Positions 10,729-23,792 of a DNA stretch of 64,000 nucleotides are shown here, piece by piece (the stretch's first letter is position 1; the number at the start of each line of letters is the position of its first letter). The DNA lies in NCBI GenBank assembly GCA_028752905.1, contig JAQNBH010000010.1, forward strand, positions 23,224,070-23,288,069, written 5' to 3'. This stretch comes from Cladorhizidae sp. MBARI D1340-BT2 (Eukaryota; Porifera; Demospongiae; Poecilosclerida; Cladorhizidae). Under the pieces are notes generated by a model. The model saw only the letters and a program-made list of their open reading frames with translations. It did not search any database and was not told where the DNA came from. The position numbers were made by a program, and so were the translations under genes.

Positions 10729-12765
10729 TATATAGCTACACACAAAGGGGAAAATAAGTCTAATTTTATATGGTCAACAACTACTAGTATTGGGTTGGGG
10801 CTTGTGGCATGAAGGCAAAGGAGTACCTTCTTCCCAGTGGATCGTGGTTGGGAAGGAGGTGCTTGGGATGTAAGGTATGTGTGTGTGTTGGAACAGAGGA
10901 TGTGGGTTATATGGAAAAATCCTCTAGAATGGGAATACAGAGTGTGTGTCAGTAATCTGTGAGTCTGTATGGTCTAGGAAACTATTTAATATGTGTGTAT
11001 TTTGTTTTCCATTTCATATTGGGGGGATGTTCTGTGTTTGGGGAGAAGTATCCTTCTTAGAAAGAAGCCGCCTAGGGTCAACAGTATAACTATTGCTTGG
11101 GTTAGGGTTTGTTAGAGTAGTGTGAGTGTGTGGGAACTCAGTGCTTGTGATGGAACTGAAGGAGATCTTCTTCATTCTGGCCAGCATGAGCAAAGGTCTG
11201 GTAGAGGTGGAGTAACGCAAGTGGCCTCTTGGGGTTGGAGGAACAAGCTTCATCATTGATCCTATGATTGAACCACCCTCTTGATATCCTTTGGCTCATT
11301 AGGGAGACTGTTCAGCATGGAGTTATGATGGGGCAAGACAGAAGTTTTTATGGAGTTCTCACAGTGGTCTTGATAGCTGGATAACAATTCAGTGATCACA
11401 TGCGAATGAGTGGTGGTGTACAACTAGCCAACATTGTGCAATGGTGCTCTGTGTTTCAGGTTGTAATGAATAGATAAAGGGATTTCTTTCTTCAGGATTC
11501 CAAAGTGGTGAAGGCACTATGGAAAAGCTCAGTAACAGGAGGTGTGCTAGTTTTATCTCTATAAAGAGGATTGATTAAGAGGATTGATTTGATGGAAAAC
11601 ATTCTCGGGGATGACATTATGTTCAAGGCATTTTTTGTCAGACAAACCAGCATCTCTATTAGATGAAATAAATCCTGACTGGCTACCAATGCTTAATCTT
11701 AGATATAGCAATGAGATATCTGAGAGCAGAGTGTTAGCTTGAGTGTCTCTCTGTGAAAGTTCAGATTCAGGTGACACTATTAATATCAGCCCTAAGAGAG
11801 ATAGTTATCAACCTTCTGACGTGATGGAGGAATTGAAAGATGATCTTAAACGTATACTTTGTTGTACCCCTTATCACTACTAGTACATAATTTCAGGTCA
11901 TAATACACCGATCATCAGTTTTACTTCCTAGGGCTTCAACTTGGTTGTCATGTAAATATTACAAATCTTCTTGAAATTACTTCACAAGATACAGTGTCAT
12001 ATCTGTCACTAGCTTGGGGAGTGGAAAGTGAGTTAAAAAATTGACTGAAAGTTGTGGCATTCTTGGGAAGTAGCTAGATGGGGATGTTGTACTTTCCAAC
12101 AGATGCTTCAACAACCTTAGGTATGGGAATGATGCAAGCATGACTCCACGTTCCAGCTTTTAATCGTTCAATATTACAAGATGGATTATTACATGCAATC
12201 TCTTCATGATCATCTTTGGATTGCCTGCAATAACAATAGATGCCAGCAGTGGTTTCAACTGAAATTTATCTACAACCAAAAATGATGCAGGATCTTCAAT
12301 TTGGTGATCAGGAACACGAGATCTCAAATACCATCTTGCTACAAGCTCGGATAAAACAAAAGTGTTGAAGAACTCCAGTGACTTTTCATGCAGGTTTACC
12401 AAAACTGGAGACAACAAATTAAGTGAATTTCTGGCTCAACTCTTTCTCACTGAAAATGTGCAAACTTCAATGTCACATTGTTGAACATCCTGCATGTAGA
12501 TCTAAATTTGTACGATCCACAATTTCAAATTATATAATCATTTCATCATCATATTTAATATACATGTATGTGTGAAGTGCATCTGTAAGAAGGATTAGCC
12601 CGGCTCACACCAATAACAGTGGAAGTCCTGCCGAAACAGTACTGAGATGCTAGTGAATTTCTAAGCTAGCAGAAGTTGCCTCTAGCTGTTGGAGACAAAC
12701 AGATGCCTGGATTGACTTGTATCAAGGCAGTTGAGATCTGGATCAAGGAGTTTGAGCCTGGTTAG
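10729..12765. other. Duplicated non-coding stretch
   Basis: Matches 60,500-62,885. Minus-strand open frames near 11,014-11,256 and 12,160-12,417 are partly shared with the other copy. The latter includes FFNTFVLSELVARWYLRS, faintly like a PELxxxW motif seen in some transposon proteins. I cannot name a gene here. Confidence 0.45.
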
Positions 12766-13319
12766 ATAAGAGCTCTGAGTGAAACGGGGCACTGTTGCTG
12801 GGTAGTGAGAAAGGTGATCTGTACTTCCCTGGCCGAACTTACTTTCACTCCTCAACATGTTACCATGCAGTATCTCCTTTCTGACTCTAAAGAATCTGGA
12901 GACTGTGAGATCAGGTCAGTTCAAGTGCATGACCAAGCCAGAGTGGTTGTAGGGGGGGGGGATACTTGGTGTTGTGGATATAGGTGCTGATGTAACTATC
13001 TTGAGTTGTGGCATGTTCAAACTGGTTACAGCCACACTATACTTCCAGTAAGCATGTCAATATGATTAGACTTCAGTGCTATTCTTTTGTGTTCCCAGAA
13101 TTCATAAATGATGTGAGATTGTTTTAAATAGCTACTACTGGTTATGTACATATCTACCTAATATTTATATGAGTTCATTCTTTTCTTGTGTGTCTGTGTT
13201 GCTTTACTATGTCCTCAATAGCCACTTGCACAGAAGACCCAGGGTGAAAAGGAGGGGGGGCCAATATGCAAAACATTGTCCTGAAAGTCACCAGATGTGC
13301 CAAATAATGGTTGCAAAAT

Positions 13320-13465
13320 AAGATGCATGCCAAAGCTTGACAGGTTTTAGAAGTACAATGAAGTATTATATATTGACTCAAAATAATTATTATGAAGGTA
13401 CAGTACAAAAATTAATGAGTTACAGCAACATGTGTCGGGGATGATATCGAGTAAATTCCTTGACA
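13320..13465 (-). mobile_element. hAT transposase 3' fragment
   Basis: Aligns with 42,985-43,135 inside the complete-ended hAT element. It stops abruptly at GACAACTTC, where duplicated sequence resumes. It is a broken end with no intact frame. Confidence 0.65.
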
Positions 13466-13469
13466 ACTT

Positions 13470-13560
13470 CAGTGTTGCCGGATTTTATCCAAAATGTTTG
13501 GATTTTTGACTCTTAAATTTTCTGTTTGGATTTTATCAATCAATGTTTGGATTTTTCATC
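13470..13560. repeat. Short TTTGGATTTT-type repeat
   Basis: Three to four spaced copies of a TTTGGATTTTATC-like phrase, also present at 62,905-62,985. Confidence 0.55.
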
Positions 13561-13803
13561 ATTAGAAAATTGTTTGACATTGCATGCATATCAGACCATG
13601 TGCAACCTAATTCAAAGCCACTCTCTGTGGTATTAGCTGAGTGTGGTCATTTTGGGGTCACCTGGTCTGTGCAGGAATATGCCTGAGAGCCAGAACCCTG
13701 TGATCTATGTACATGCTCATGCATGAGCTATCTGGTTATGTATTTAAACCCTGATTTGTGCAGAGTTAGAATCCTTCACAGTGAGTGTCAGAGAGAGTTA
13801 GCT

Positions 13804-15530
13804 ATGGCATCTTCAGAACCCAGTACTTCAAGGTTACCAGAAGAAGATTCTTCAGATATGGATTCTGACTCTGATAATGAGGTTTCACAAGTTGACATTG
13901 ACTGTCAAATCTCAGGTCTTCTAAATCTGCAAAAAAGTGATTGTGTGTCTATTGTAGACAGTATGCAAAGACTTTCCCATGGGCCACAACTTCGAGAAAG
14001 GGATCTTCTTTTGCCTTCTGTATTAAGTGCTCTCGTGATATAAACCTTGGAAGAGGTGGCACTAGAGATCTCAGGAGACATCAGGAAATGAAATTACACA
14101 AACACTCAGAAAAAGGGTATACTGCGTCCTGCTTTGGGCCAATAAGAGAGGAGTCTGTAATCCATGCAGAATTACTCTTCGCATATTTCATTGGACAACA
14201 CCATCTTGCCTTTCAATTAGGAGATCATTGTACCAAACTATTTAAGTTGATGTTTCCTGATTCTTCTATTGCTAAACACTTTAAGTGCAGTCGTACTAAA
14301 GCAACAGCTGTGTTGAAAGTTATTGCCCACGATTGTTGGAAAACCATTTCCGCAGCAGTTAGAGAGACTAAATACTTCAGCCTTCAAACTGATGAGACAA
14401 CTGATATTACCGTTACACAACAAGCAGCTATTATGCTTCGATTCTTCGATAACACCCAAGGACAGGTGAGATGTGTCTTCTTTACCCTAGAGAGTGTAGA
14501 GAGGACAACTGCAGAGCTGCAATCGATAGACATTTTCAAGAATGCACTACCCTCCTTTATGATAATCTTGTTGGATTAGGTACAGATGGGGCCAATGTAA
14601 TTTTTGGAGCAAGAAATTCAGTGATGTCATGGTTACGATGTAATCAGCCAGCTTTAGTTGCTCTTCATGTCATTGTCACATAGCAGAACTAATAGCAAAT
14701 GAGGCCTGCAAAGTCTTGCCTTATCAATTGGAAGATCTGACAACTGATGTATGGTTTTATTTCCAGAAGAGCCCAAGGAGGCTGCGACAGTTTGAAGAAT
14801 TTCAGAGTTTTGTGGAATACAAGTTGATAAAAGCATGCCAAAAATGATGGCTCGGCCTTGAAGTTTGTGTAAATTATCTTATCGAGCAATATGAAGCCTT
14901 ACTCTCATACTTTGGAAGCACTGGGGATAAGCAGGCAGTAGTGAGAAGAGTAAAAATTGTACCTGAAAAGCCTCTGACCAAAGCTTACTTGCTCTTTCTA
15001 TGTTCTGCATTACCAATTGTTAATAATTTCAACAGTTACATGCAGCAGTAATCTCCAATTCTTCATGTTCTCTCCAAGAGCTCGATGGCTTAATACAAAA
15101 ATTTCTGTTGCGGTTGATGAATTCTGAGTACGGGTGTGATGCTGAACATGTTTCACAAATGTATATTGATAACTCAGAAGAACACGAAGTTTTCGTAGGT
15201 CACAACACACTATCATACCTTGAAGAAGAGGATGGTTATCACCTGAAGATGTGAGAAAATTTAGGGAGACTATCCAAGCTTGGTGGATTGCTGCAGCCAA
15301 GGGAGCTGTCAAACGATTACCTGTGAGTCACAAGTTACTCTCCAATCTCAAATGGCTTCAACCAGGCTTACAACAATACAGTATGGCTGGTCAGGTGCTT
15401 GCTGCAGCAGAGTGTGTTCCTCAGGTAGTTCAAGTTGGTGACGAACCCAGCCTTCAAGAGGAACTTATGGATTTCTGCACATCACCATTAGAATCAAAGA
15501 GATTGAACAAATGTGTAATGTGGTGACTGG
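13804..15530 (+). pseudogene. hAT-superfamily transposase, frameshifted
   Basis: A plausible start at 13,804 (MASSEPSTSRLPEEDSSDMD) is followed, after a frame change near 13,935, by a BED-like zinc finger (CVYC ... FCIKC ... RRHQEMKLHKH). Next comes the RNase H-like core: FSLQTDETTDITVTQQAA with the first catalytic Asp, then, after another frame change near 14,560, GLGTDGANVIFGARNSVMSW. Further pieces (HCHCHIAELIANEACKVLP, VWFYFQKSPRRLRQFEEFQ, a disrupted W-L-E block) follow in the order usual for hAT proteins. At least two frameshifts and several stops make it inactive. The C-terminal dimerisation domain is not found in this copy. A deleted relative occurs at 62,985-63,262. Confidence 0.85.
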
Positions 15531-16500
15531 ATTTTTGGGTTCTATCTCATAAACAATCACAGATTATTGACATAAAGTTCCAGAAATAAATTCGTCAATT
15601 AGTGGACCATCAATAGTCACTCCCCATGATGAAATCTCGAGATTCCAAGCTCCCCAAATTTTTATCCACACTCTATTTTCATATCTATTATTTCACGCCA
15701 GCTGTATAGTTTTACCTGTATATACATCAGCGAATAGTTCTTACCCTGGTGCTAACTTTATGAAAGTGAGTGTAAAAATAAGGAGTTTCTGTGAAGCCTT
15801 TTCCAACAACTTTTGCATTCTCTGGTTGGAGGAATACTACTATTTACGAAAATAAGTGTGAGAGAATAATCTTTCATATGAATGCAGAATATATAGTATG
15901 CTATCAAATCACATATATATGAAAACAAATGAAGCACACTGCTAGTTGGGGAGAGCATGGCAAGATGTAGGTCAACATAAACGACAGCAAAAGCAAACAG
16001 AACAAAACACGAATTCAGTTAACAAAGCAAAGTCCTTGTTCTGACCAGGTTTTCCTCGCTGTATATTTGTGTATTTGGCCACCAGATATCGGACTTTATA
16101 ACTCTGTATCAGTTCTTGAGCAGATCTAGTATTTTCTCCACATAAATATGTACAGATTACCCAAATTATATACCACACTCCATTTTTATACTTAGTTTTA
16201 TGGGACATGTCTAGTTTTACCAGTAAATCTCAGATTAGTTCATACCTTTTCCACAAGTAAATACTGGGATCTCCAGCTGAGCACAGAAATGCTACATTCT
16301 TCAAGATTGTATGGGTTACCAGCTAGATCTTAAGTCTGCAGCACTTGTATTTGTTCAGTGTGGATTTAAAGAACTTGAGCCTTTTCACTCTTTCCGATGT
16401 ATTTTCATCTCCATGAATGTTGCCACACCAGCAGGCATTGTGGATAAGCATATATATTTGTGTGAATCCATTCCTTCTGTCATAGAATCAGCCTTCTTCC
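15531..16500. other. No recognised feature
   Basis: AT-rich sequence with scattered short open frames on both strands and no motif I recognise. It may include hAT 3' debris or LTR sequence of the adjacent gypsy element. Confidence 0.4.
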
Positions 16501-16815
16501 AGAGCGGACACTCTAATCCTCCAGACAGATCCCTGACTCTTATGCGACGCCTACCCTTTACTTCCCAGTCTAACCCACTGGACAGTCTCAGAGTAAGCTA
16601 AACTCAGCAATCTCTCCTAGATTGCTGGATCCCCAAATAACAATGAATTGTTATATTGCATAAAAGAGATAACTCTGCACAAAGGCAATCACAATACAGT
16701 CTCAGCCACAAATTAATGTCTAGCTTAGCTCTTAACTTACAGACTCTTAGTTATCTAACATTATCTTGTCTAACAGTTCCTTTTATATTATTCTAGCTAC
16801 TGGGGTTCCATATCA
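16500..16815 (-). repeat. Possible LTR-like flank of gypsy fragment
   Basis: On the minus strand, just past the pol stop codon, the sequence begins TGATATGGAACCCC and soon has AATATAAAAGG, a TATA-like element. That is what a 3' LTR would look like, but no second LTR is in the window, so this stays a suggestion. Confidence 0.2.
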
Positions 16816-18030
16816 TCAGGTCGCCATGGCACCATCCCCTGGCGACCAATCAGAGTGCTCCATGTCACCTTCTGATAGATCTGTCTTGATTAGTTCTGGG
16901 CTCTGAATGGAGGTGGTGGTTGGTAAGTTCTCAGGGCTCTGAATGGAGGTGGTGGTTGGTAAGTTCTCAGGGCTCTGAATGGAGGTGATCTCTGTTGGTA
17001 AGTTCCCAGGGCTCTGAATGGAGGTGGGCTCGGTTGGTAAGTTCTCAGGGCTCTCCACCACGACTTGTTCTGACTGGCTGTCAACAACAGCTGTTTCTGT
17101 GGTATCAGTCAGGGAGGAGGAATTGCCTGACATTTCCCCTTCCTCGGCTCGAGACCCGTCTCGACTGAGACCATCGGCATTGGCGTTGGCGGATCCCGAT
17201 CTGTGGGAGATGACGAAGTCGTAATCTTGTAAGGCCAGTGCCCAATGTGTAAGTCGGCCATGGTGGTCCTTAATGTTAGCCAGGTGGGCCAGAGGGTTGT
17301 GGTCGGTTTCCACCTTGAATTTCTTTCCTTCCAGATACACCCGAAAATGTTTGATGCCAGCAACAATGGCAAGGGCTTCTCTTTCGATCGTGGAGTACCG
17401 TTGCTCCCTCGACAGAAGCTTCCGCGAACCGTATGCCACTGGATGTTCTTCACCTTCAAGGTCAGTCTGACTGAGCACGAACCCTATACCCGTCGCTGAG
17501 GCATCGGTCTGCAGGGTAAAGGGTCTTTCCCAGTTTGGGGTTATCAATACAGGGTGGTTAGTAAGGGCTGTTTTTAAGGTGTTAAAGGCCACTTCACATT
17601 GTGTATTCCATGTAATCTTATTTCCTTTACTTTTCTTAGTCAAATCGGTCAAAGGGATAGCTATTTCTGAGAAACGAGGTATGAATCGCCGGTAATATCC
17701 GGTTAGTCCTAAGAAAGCTCTCATCTGTTTTTTAGTTTGTGGGGGCGAGTATTCAGAGATGGCTTTAACCTTACACGACATAGGCTTAACCTGACCTCCT
17801 CCTACCAAGTGCCCAAGATATACAAAATGACTCACTCCAAATTTACACTTCTCTTGCTTGATCTTAAGCCCTGCCGCCCTCAATCGGTTCAGAACTTCTG
17901 TTATGTGTTCTAAGTGCTTTTCCCACGTTTCACTGTAGATAACAATATCGTCAAGGTAGGCTGCTGTAAATCTTTCTAAGCCATGAAGGACATGGTCCAT
18001 TAACCGCTGAAATGTGGAGGGGGCCGAGAC
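16816..18030 (-). pseudogene. Ty3/gypsy pol fragment: RT palm/thumb and RNase H
   Basis: One open minus-strand frame. It starts mid-RT (APSTFQRLMDHVL), holds the catalytic AAYLDDIVIYS block, the connection (FLGLTGYYRRFIP), RNase H (LQTDASATGIG, ERYST-like, ETDHNPLAHL) and DGLSR, then a polar tail with 14-residue repeats, ending GAMAT. The RT fingers, protease and gag are lost at about 18,030, where the tandem array begins. No integrase follows RNase H, although gypsy elements normally encode one there. The frame is uninterrupted within the fragment, so the insertion may be fairly young. Confidence 0.92.
16890..17065 (-). repeat. Tandem repeats in the pol tail
   Basis: Four to five copies of a 36-45 bp unit encode SIQSPENLPT with Thr/Glu variants. 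They are in frame with pol, between RNase H and the stop codon. Confidence 0.85.
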
Positions 18031-18062
18031 CCATAACATATATATCCATACACCTCCACCAG

Positions 18063-18356
18063 AGACTACAACCCCCGTAACCATGTTGAGCTCACCCACA
18101 ACATTGATGAGCAGCATGATGAACATCCCCACAACTGTGAAAACAGCTGTAAAGATATTGATCACACCCACAACAGTATTGGTCACACCTCCAATAGTGG
18201 CAGCTACACCTACACCAGTGCTGACGATGCTCTCAGCAGATATAACCACACCCCGTCAAGATGGTATAATATCTACTACCATGGTAGTAACCACAGCAAA
18301 CATTCCTACCACCATGACCACTTCCACATCAGTTTTAACCACACCTGGAGTAAAGG
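18063..18356 (+). CDS. Array exon U1, Thr-rich stalk module (proposed)
   Basis: The acceptor is CACCTCCACCAG and the donor G|GTATGT. It is 294 bp, phase 1 at both ends. It reads TTTPVTMLSSPTTL, PTTVKTAVKI, ADITTPRQDG and ends TTPGVK plus G. Composition is Thr/Pro/Val/Met-rich with a rough 11-12 residue rhythm around PTT. I know no domain like it; a mucin-like extracellular stalk is the simplest guess. The minus strand is also open, but it lacks a consistent splice frame across units. The gypsy fragment abuts about 30 bp upstream. Confidence 0.5.
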
Positions 18357-19189
18357 GTATGTCATCCTATATAGGGAAAGATAGTGGGTCTTTTTTCTGT
18401 TGCAGTACCATGCTAGTAGTGTAGCATGTACTTCTTAAAATTGCATGAGGGAAAATGCAGGGCAAAACAGTAGGGATAAAACATTCAACAAATGAAGACC
18501 GCCAAGGTTGTCAAACAATTTTATTACGAAAGGAATTGTTATAATTCTAGATGGGTGGATTTTGCATTTTGACTATTTTCTTAGTGGCTTTTGAGTTTTC
18601 ACTTTTGATTTGGATTGGTGATTATTTTAGTAATAGTAAATTCACATGGGAACACTCAAAAATTTAATAGTTAACCTCTTAATAAGTAAAGTTGATTTGC
18701 AAAGCAATTTAGTTTGGTAGATTTTTTAAATAATCCATTTTACACTGGCTAATAATTTACACTACTCTACGTAGATCACTGCAGATGTGACTTTAACACC
18801 CTTCTGGCATAGAGCCTTGACATTTCTGTGTGATATCTGCAGAAGGAGAGCCCAGTTTATCCAACTAATTTGTTGTACATTCTCAGATGAGGACTACAAT
18901 CAATCAGAATTATGCTAATATTATGGATGTGTGAAAGTTAATTCTGTCATTCTCTAAAGGTGGTGACATATTTTTATTGAACATAAACGAACAAATCAGT
19001 AGAAACAAATTAAAGCCCTACCACTCTCTCCTTTTCTTAGTGAGAATAAAAATGGCTTGTATTAACTAATTTTCTATCATTCTATATATGTCTACAAAGA
19101 AATTGTTATAGCATGATATAACATAGACACAGCACTAACCTTCACCTTTCTTGAGACATTCGACTCTGGTGAAAGACATTGTAGAAGTG

Positions 19190-19695
19190 GGAGAGCCTTA
19201 TCCATGGAGGCAAGCCTATAACTAGAATGAGGCAGGTGAGAGCAGACATTCAGCACAGTGCCAAACCACATGAAGTAGATAAGGGCCGACTCTATCCACA
19301 AAGGCAAACCTATAACTAGCATGACGCAGATGAGATAGCAGATTTTAACTACAGAGGCAAGCCTATAACTAGCATGACGCAGGTGAGATAGCTGAGAGTT
19401 TAACAAGAGAGGCAAGCCTATAACTAGCATGAGTGAGATGAGGCAGATTTTAACAAGCTAATAACAAGCATGAGGCAGATGACATAGCAGGTGTTAACAT
19501 TAGAGGCTAGCCTATAACTAGCATGACACAGATAAGATAGCAGGTATTAACCACAGAGGCAAGCCTAGAATTAGCATGCTGTAGATAAGAGAGTAGAGTT
19601 TAACAACAGAGGCAAGCCTATAACTAGCATGAGGGAGATTTTAAATATAGAAGACACAGAGGCAAGCCTACAGCTAGTATGAGGCAGATGAGATA
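19190..19695. repeat. Minisatellite of unit U1
   Basis: About ten degenerate copies of a 45-50 bp unit built around GAGGCAAGCCTATAACTAGC and ATGAGGCAGATGAGATAGC. Longest of the array. Confidence 0.85.
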
Positions 19696-21094
19696 GCTGA
19701 CTCATTTGGAAGTTTGTTTTTCTGTTTGTTTTGTTTTGTTTCGTATTTCATTTCAGAACTCCTAGCCTTATCATTATTTTATTATAAGCCATATAGCTTC
19801 CACAATTGTTTTGTTTTTCAATGACTAGTGGTCAGAGCTAATGCTTATATGCTTGCATATAATTATATATAACTGTGGCAGTCTTAACATATGCCAGCTG
19901 AAGTAATCCACTTCTAGCTGCAAACAAAACACTTGGCAGTTGTATTTTCTTGCTTTTTATGACAAAAATGGCTTATTCAGGAGAGGAGTGCATACAAATG
20001 AAAGTGAGTATGGAAACTGACGAGGCATAAGTGGAAGTGAGGGTATTAACTGTACAAGTAGTGATAGCCACTGTTATAGAAGTGGGAATGATGAAAAAGA
20101 TTAGGATGGAGCGTCATTTATAGGAAGTGGAGGCAGTATGACTGTTCCAGGCACAATGGGTGGAGATGGTATGAATAATGGAAGTTATTGTGATATAGGA
20201 TGTGAGAAGAGTCCTGAAGTGCATCTTTTCAAATCCTGATTGATCTGATAGGAAAAACCCTGAAATCAAATTATATTTCTAAAGATGATTTGGCTGTCTT
20301 AACTACCACCTAATGGCTAAATAATTTACTAGATAACTATTGTAGCTTTTTCAACAAGGAACAACTTCTTAATGTCTATCAGCTAGTTAAGTTCACAATC
20401 TGGCAAAATGTTGCCATAGAACAAGTACTTCGTCTACCCATAGCTAAAACTCAGGGTGAAATAGGTTATTTGCAAAAAATTTATGTCAACAAAGCTAACA
20501 TTCGCTGGTAGGCTCTCAGCTCTAGTTGTCTGTCAGACATACATGAAGTGCAATGTTTGATGTACTTCCCAGCTTTCAGATGAGGTGGCAATTTTTTGAG
20601 AAATGACAATATTTGTTGCTAACTCAAAATTCAGTAAATAGCTAGCTATGTATTTACACTACCAGAGCAAGCAGTCACACAGATGCCCAATTAGCAAACA
20701 AATTCTACAAAAGAACTAGGTTAAAACACAATCTTGCTAGATCGATAGTAGGAGGCTAGCTCAAATACTGGCAACTCCAGTCTATGGATCGAGATTGCTA
20801 ATACTTTGAAGAGGTCGGAGAGGTTCATAACATTCTTGTAGCCAAAGAGAATCCTATGACGGCATGCAGAACTTACTTTCTTGTCATGAGCAATTTCCTG
20901 AAGTATTCTCTCAAAAATGGCATACAAGTGAAAATAAATATAAAATAAAAAGTGCTGTCTAAGCAACTTAAATTATGCCTTATCTGACTAAAGATTCAAT
21001 TATTCACATATTTCTTGTGAGTTGGTTTCACTGGGTTGTGTTGTATTTTATATATACTGTTCTATTTTTAATATAACTCCTGTCAGAACACACA

Positions 21095-21262
21095 GTCTCT
21101 CTTTCTCACTGACACAAAAATACACATACACACATACACTCATTCAAACACACAGACAATGAGACAGAGAGATACACATGCAGAGAGACAGACAGACATA
21201 TTCACACACAACGACACACACAGACACACATATTAACACATGCACACACAGACACACTTACA
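21095..21262. repeat. CA/GA microsatellite, U1
   Basis: Interrupted ACACAC/AGACAG tract; it produces spurious His/Thr-rich and Val/Cys-rich frames on the two strands. Confidence 0.9.
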
Positions 21263-21489
21263 CACCGTTGTTTCCATATTCATGTCTTGTCTAATGAGAA
21301 CATTACAATGTGTGGCTGACCTCCAACCAAACTCTTGCTGCACATATAGAGTAGCAAAAAAGGTTGCAATGCTGCTGGTAGGTACACATTCTAAATGCAG
21401 TCTTAAAATACACAGGTATAATTAATACTGAGAATGTTAATGGTGCCATAACTACACCCACAACATGTAAATCCATACACCTCCAGCAG

Positions 21490-21783
21490 TGATGACAACC
21501 CCCATAACCATGTTGAACTCACCCACAACATTGATGACCAGTATGATGAACATCTCCACAACTGTGAAAACATCTGCAATGATATTCAACACACCAACAC
21601 CAGTATTGCTCACACCATCAAAAATGGTAGCTAAATCCGCATCTGTACTGACGATGCTCTCAGCAGACATAACCACACCCAATCAAGATGGTAAAATATC
21701 TACTACCATGGTGATAACCACAGAGAACATTCCTACCACCATGATCACTCTAATATCAGTTGTGACCGCACCTGGAGTAAAGG
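21490..21783 (+). CDS. Array exon U2, Thr-rich stalk module (proposed)
   Basis: 294 bp, phase 1-1. The acceptor is CACCTCCAGCAG and the donor G|GTACGT. Differs from U1 at many codons (for example TSAMIFNTPTPVLLTP where U1 has TAVKILITPTTVLVTP), with no length change. Confidence 0.5.
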
Positions 21784-22649
21784 GTACGTCATCCTAGTAT
21801 ACCTTGCATGTGCAATAGGTAATGATTGGTATTGTAGCACATTGCATCTCTGAAAGATTAATGTCAATGTCATGTAGAGTAGCCATAAAGAAAGATGGTA
21901 GGTCTTACTTCTGTTGCACTAGCATACTAATAGTGTAGCATGTACTTCTTAAAATTGTACGAGGGAAAATTCAGACAAAACATTAGGGATAGAACATTCA
22001 ACAAATCAAGATCTCCAAGGTTGTCAAACAACTATTACAAACCAATTGTCATTTTTTATATGGGTGATTTTTTGGTTTCTTAGTGGTTTTTAATTTTTCA
22101 CTTTTGATTTTTTTACTGTACTGAGTGATTTATGATAGTTAACTAGAGTTGGAACACCTTTTTCAAGTAAAGTTGATTTGGAAAGCACTTTAGTTTGGCT
22201 GATTTTCAAATAATCAGACTATTTTATTGCCCTAATAGTTTGTGTACATCACTGCATGTGTGTGCATGTATCACCTTTCTGGCATGGAGCCTTGAGATTT
22301 GTGCATGATATCTGAGAAGGAGAGCCCAGTTTAATTTCTGGTGTTCATTTTCAGATTAGGACTAATAATTTCCATTGCTAATATGGAGATGTGAAAGTTC
22401 TCTCTGCCACTCTCTGAAGGTGTTGACATCTTATTTATTGCATAAACCAACAAAAAAAGTTCAGTAAGTGCAAACAAAAATTAAGCCCTTACCGTTATCT
22501 CCCTTTTCTTTTACAGCACAATAATGAAATGCTTTAAGAAAATTTACTACATCATGTTATGTCTACAAAGAAACTGTCATCATATGATATAACATAGTCA
22601 CAGCACTAACTTTCACCCTTATTGAAACATTCGACTCGGGTGAAAGATA

Positions 22650-23010
22650 CTGTAGAAGTTGGTCAGCCATATCAACTGAGCCTAGCTTATAACTAGCATG
22701 AGGCAGAGAGCATACATTAACCACAGAGTCAGACTGCATGAAGCAGATAAGGGCATACTCTAACCACAAAGGCGAACCTATAACTAGCATGATGCAGATG
22801 AGATAGCAGACTTCAACTACAGAGGCAAGCCTATAACTCAGGTAAGATAGCAGAGTTTAACAAGAGAGGTAAGCCTATAACTACCATGAGGGAGATGAAG
22901 CAGATTTTTACCGCAGAAGACAGGCTTATAACTAGCATGAGGCAGATGAGATAGCAGGCATTAACCACACAGGCAAGCCCACAGCTAGCATGAGGCAGAT
23001 GACATAGCTG
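22650..23010. repeat. Minisatellite of unit U2
   Basis: Same family with about seven copies, several shortened. Confidence 0.8.
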
Positions 23011-23702
23011 GGAGTTTGTTTTTCTGTTTGTTTGTTTTTGTTTTGTTTTTCCTTTCAGAACTCCTAGCCTTATCATTATTTTATTATAAGCCTTATAAAT
23101 TGTTTTGTTTTTCTTTGACTATTGGTCTAATGCTTATATGCTTGCATATAATGATATATAACTGTGGCAGTATTTAGCATAATTATGCCAGCTGAAGTAA
23201 GTAGCTACTGCCACTTTCCAACTGCAAACCAAAACATTTGGTAGTTGTATTTCCTTCTTTTTTTACGACAAAAATGGCTTATTCAGGAGAGGAGTGCATA
23301 CAAATGAAAGTGAGTATGGAAACTTATGTGACAGAAGTGAATGTGAGGGTATTAACTGAACAAGTATTGATAGCTACTGTGGAGTGATGAAGAAGATGAG
23401 GGTGGAGCTGCTTTTATAGGAAGTGTAGGCAGTATGACTGATCCAGGCACAATGGGAGAAGATGGTATGGGTAATGGAAGTTATTGTGGTATAGGATGTA
23501 AGAAGAGTCCTGAAGTACATCCTTTCAAATCCTGATTAATCTGAAGGGAAAACCACTAAAAATATAATTTTATTTCTAAAGATGATCTTACCAAAAGGCT
23601 AAAACCAGGTACTAGCTACTTATTATAGATTTTTCAACAAGGACAACATCTTTAGGTCTATCATCTTGTCAAATTCACTATCTGCAAAAATATTGGAGTA
23701 CA

Positions 23703-23792
23703 AAAAGTATTTTTAATTAAAATTACCTTCCCAACAACTTCAATTTTTTATTCACTCTACATTTCGACTATCTAGCCTTTATCAGGTTTATT
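23703..23792. mobile_element. Insertion unique to U2, Penelope-end-like
   Basis: Relative to U1, U3, U5 and U6, U2 carries an extra stretch containing CTCTACATTTCGACTATC then TAGCCTTTATCAGG. This resembles the end of Penelope-like elements, where a hammerhead-type core (CTGATRA ... GAAA on the opposite strand) is often found. Confidence 0.4.

Larger units (their letters stand above)
6112..12765. repeat. Segmental duplication, copy 1 (partner 58,074-62,885)
   Basis: Starting at TTAGACAGAAAACGTTAAAC this stretch aligns with 58,074 onward, diverged by roughly a few percent by eye with small indels. It contains the last seven-TM exon of an adhesion GPCR (7,618-7,659). Only this copy also holds the segment 8,504-10,732, which carries the cytoplasmic-tail exons. 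Similarity resumes at 10,733 and runs to about 12,765, then again in hAT debris from 13,466. Confidence 0.9.

Noticed and set aside
11014..11256. Conserved minus-strand gene shared with 60,690-61,016
   Set aside because: Similarity follows from the segmental duplication; no domain, and flanking non-coding DNA is equally conserved by eye.
19092..19430. Minus-strand Leu/Ser-rich protein
   Set aside because: Translation of the unit minisatellite; the frame differs between units.
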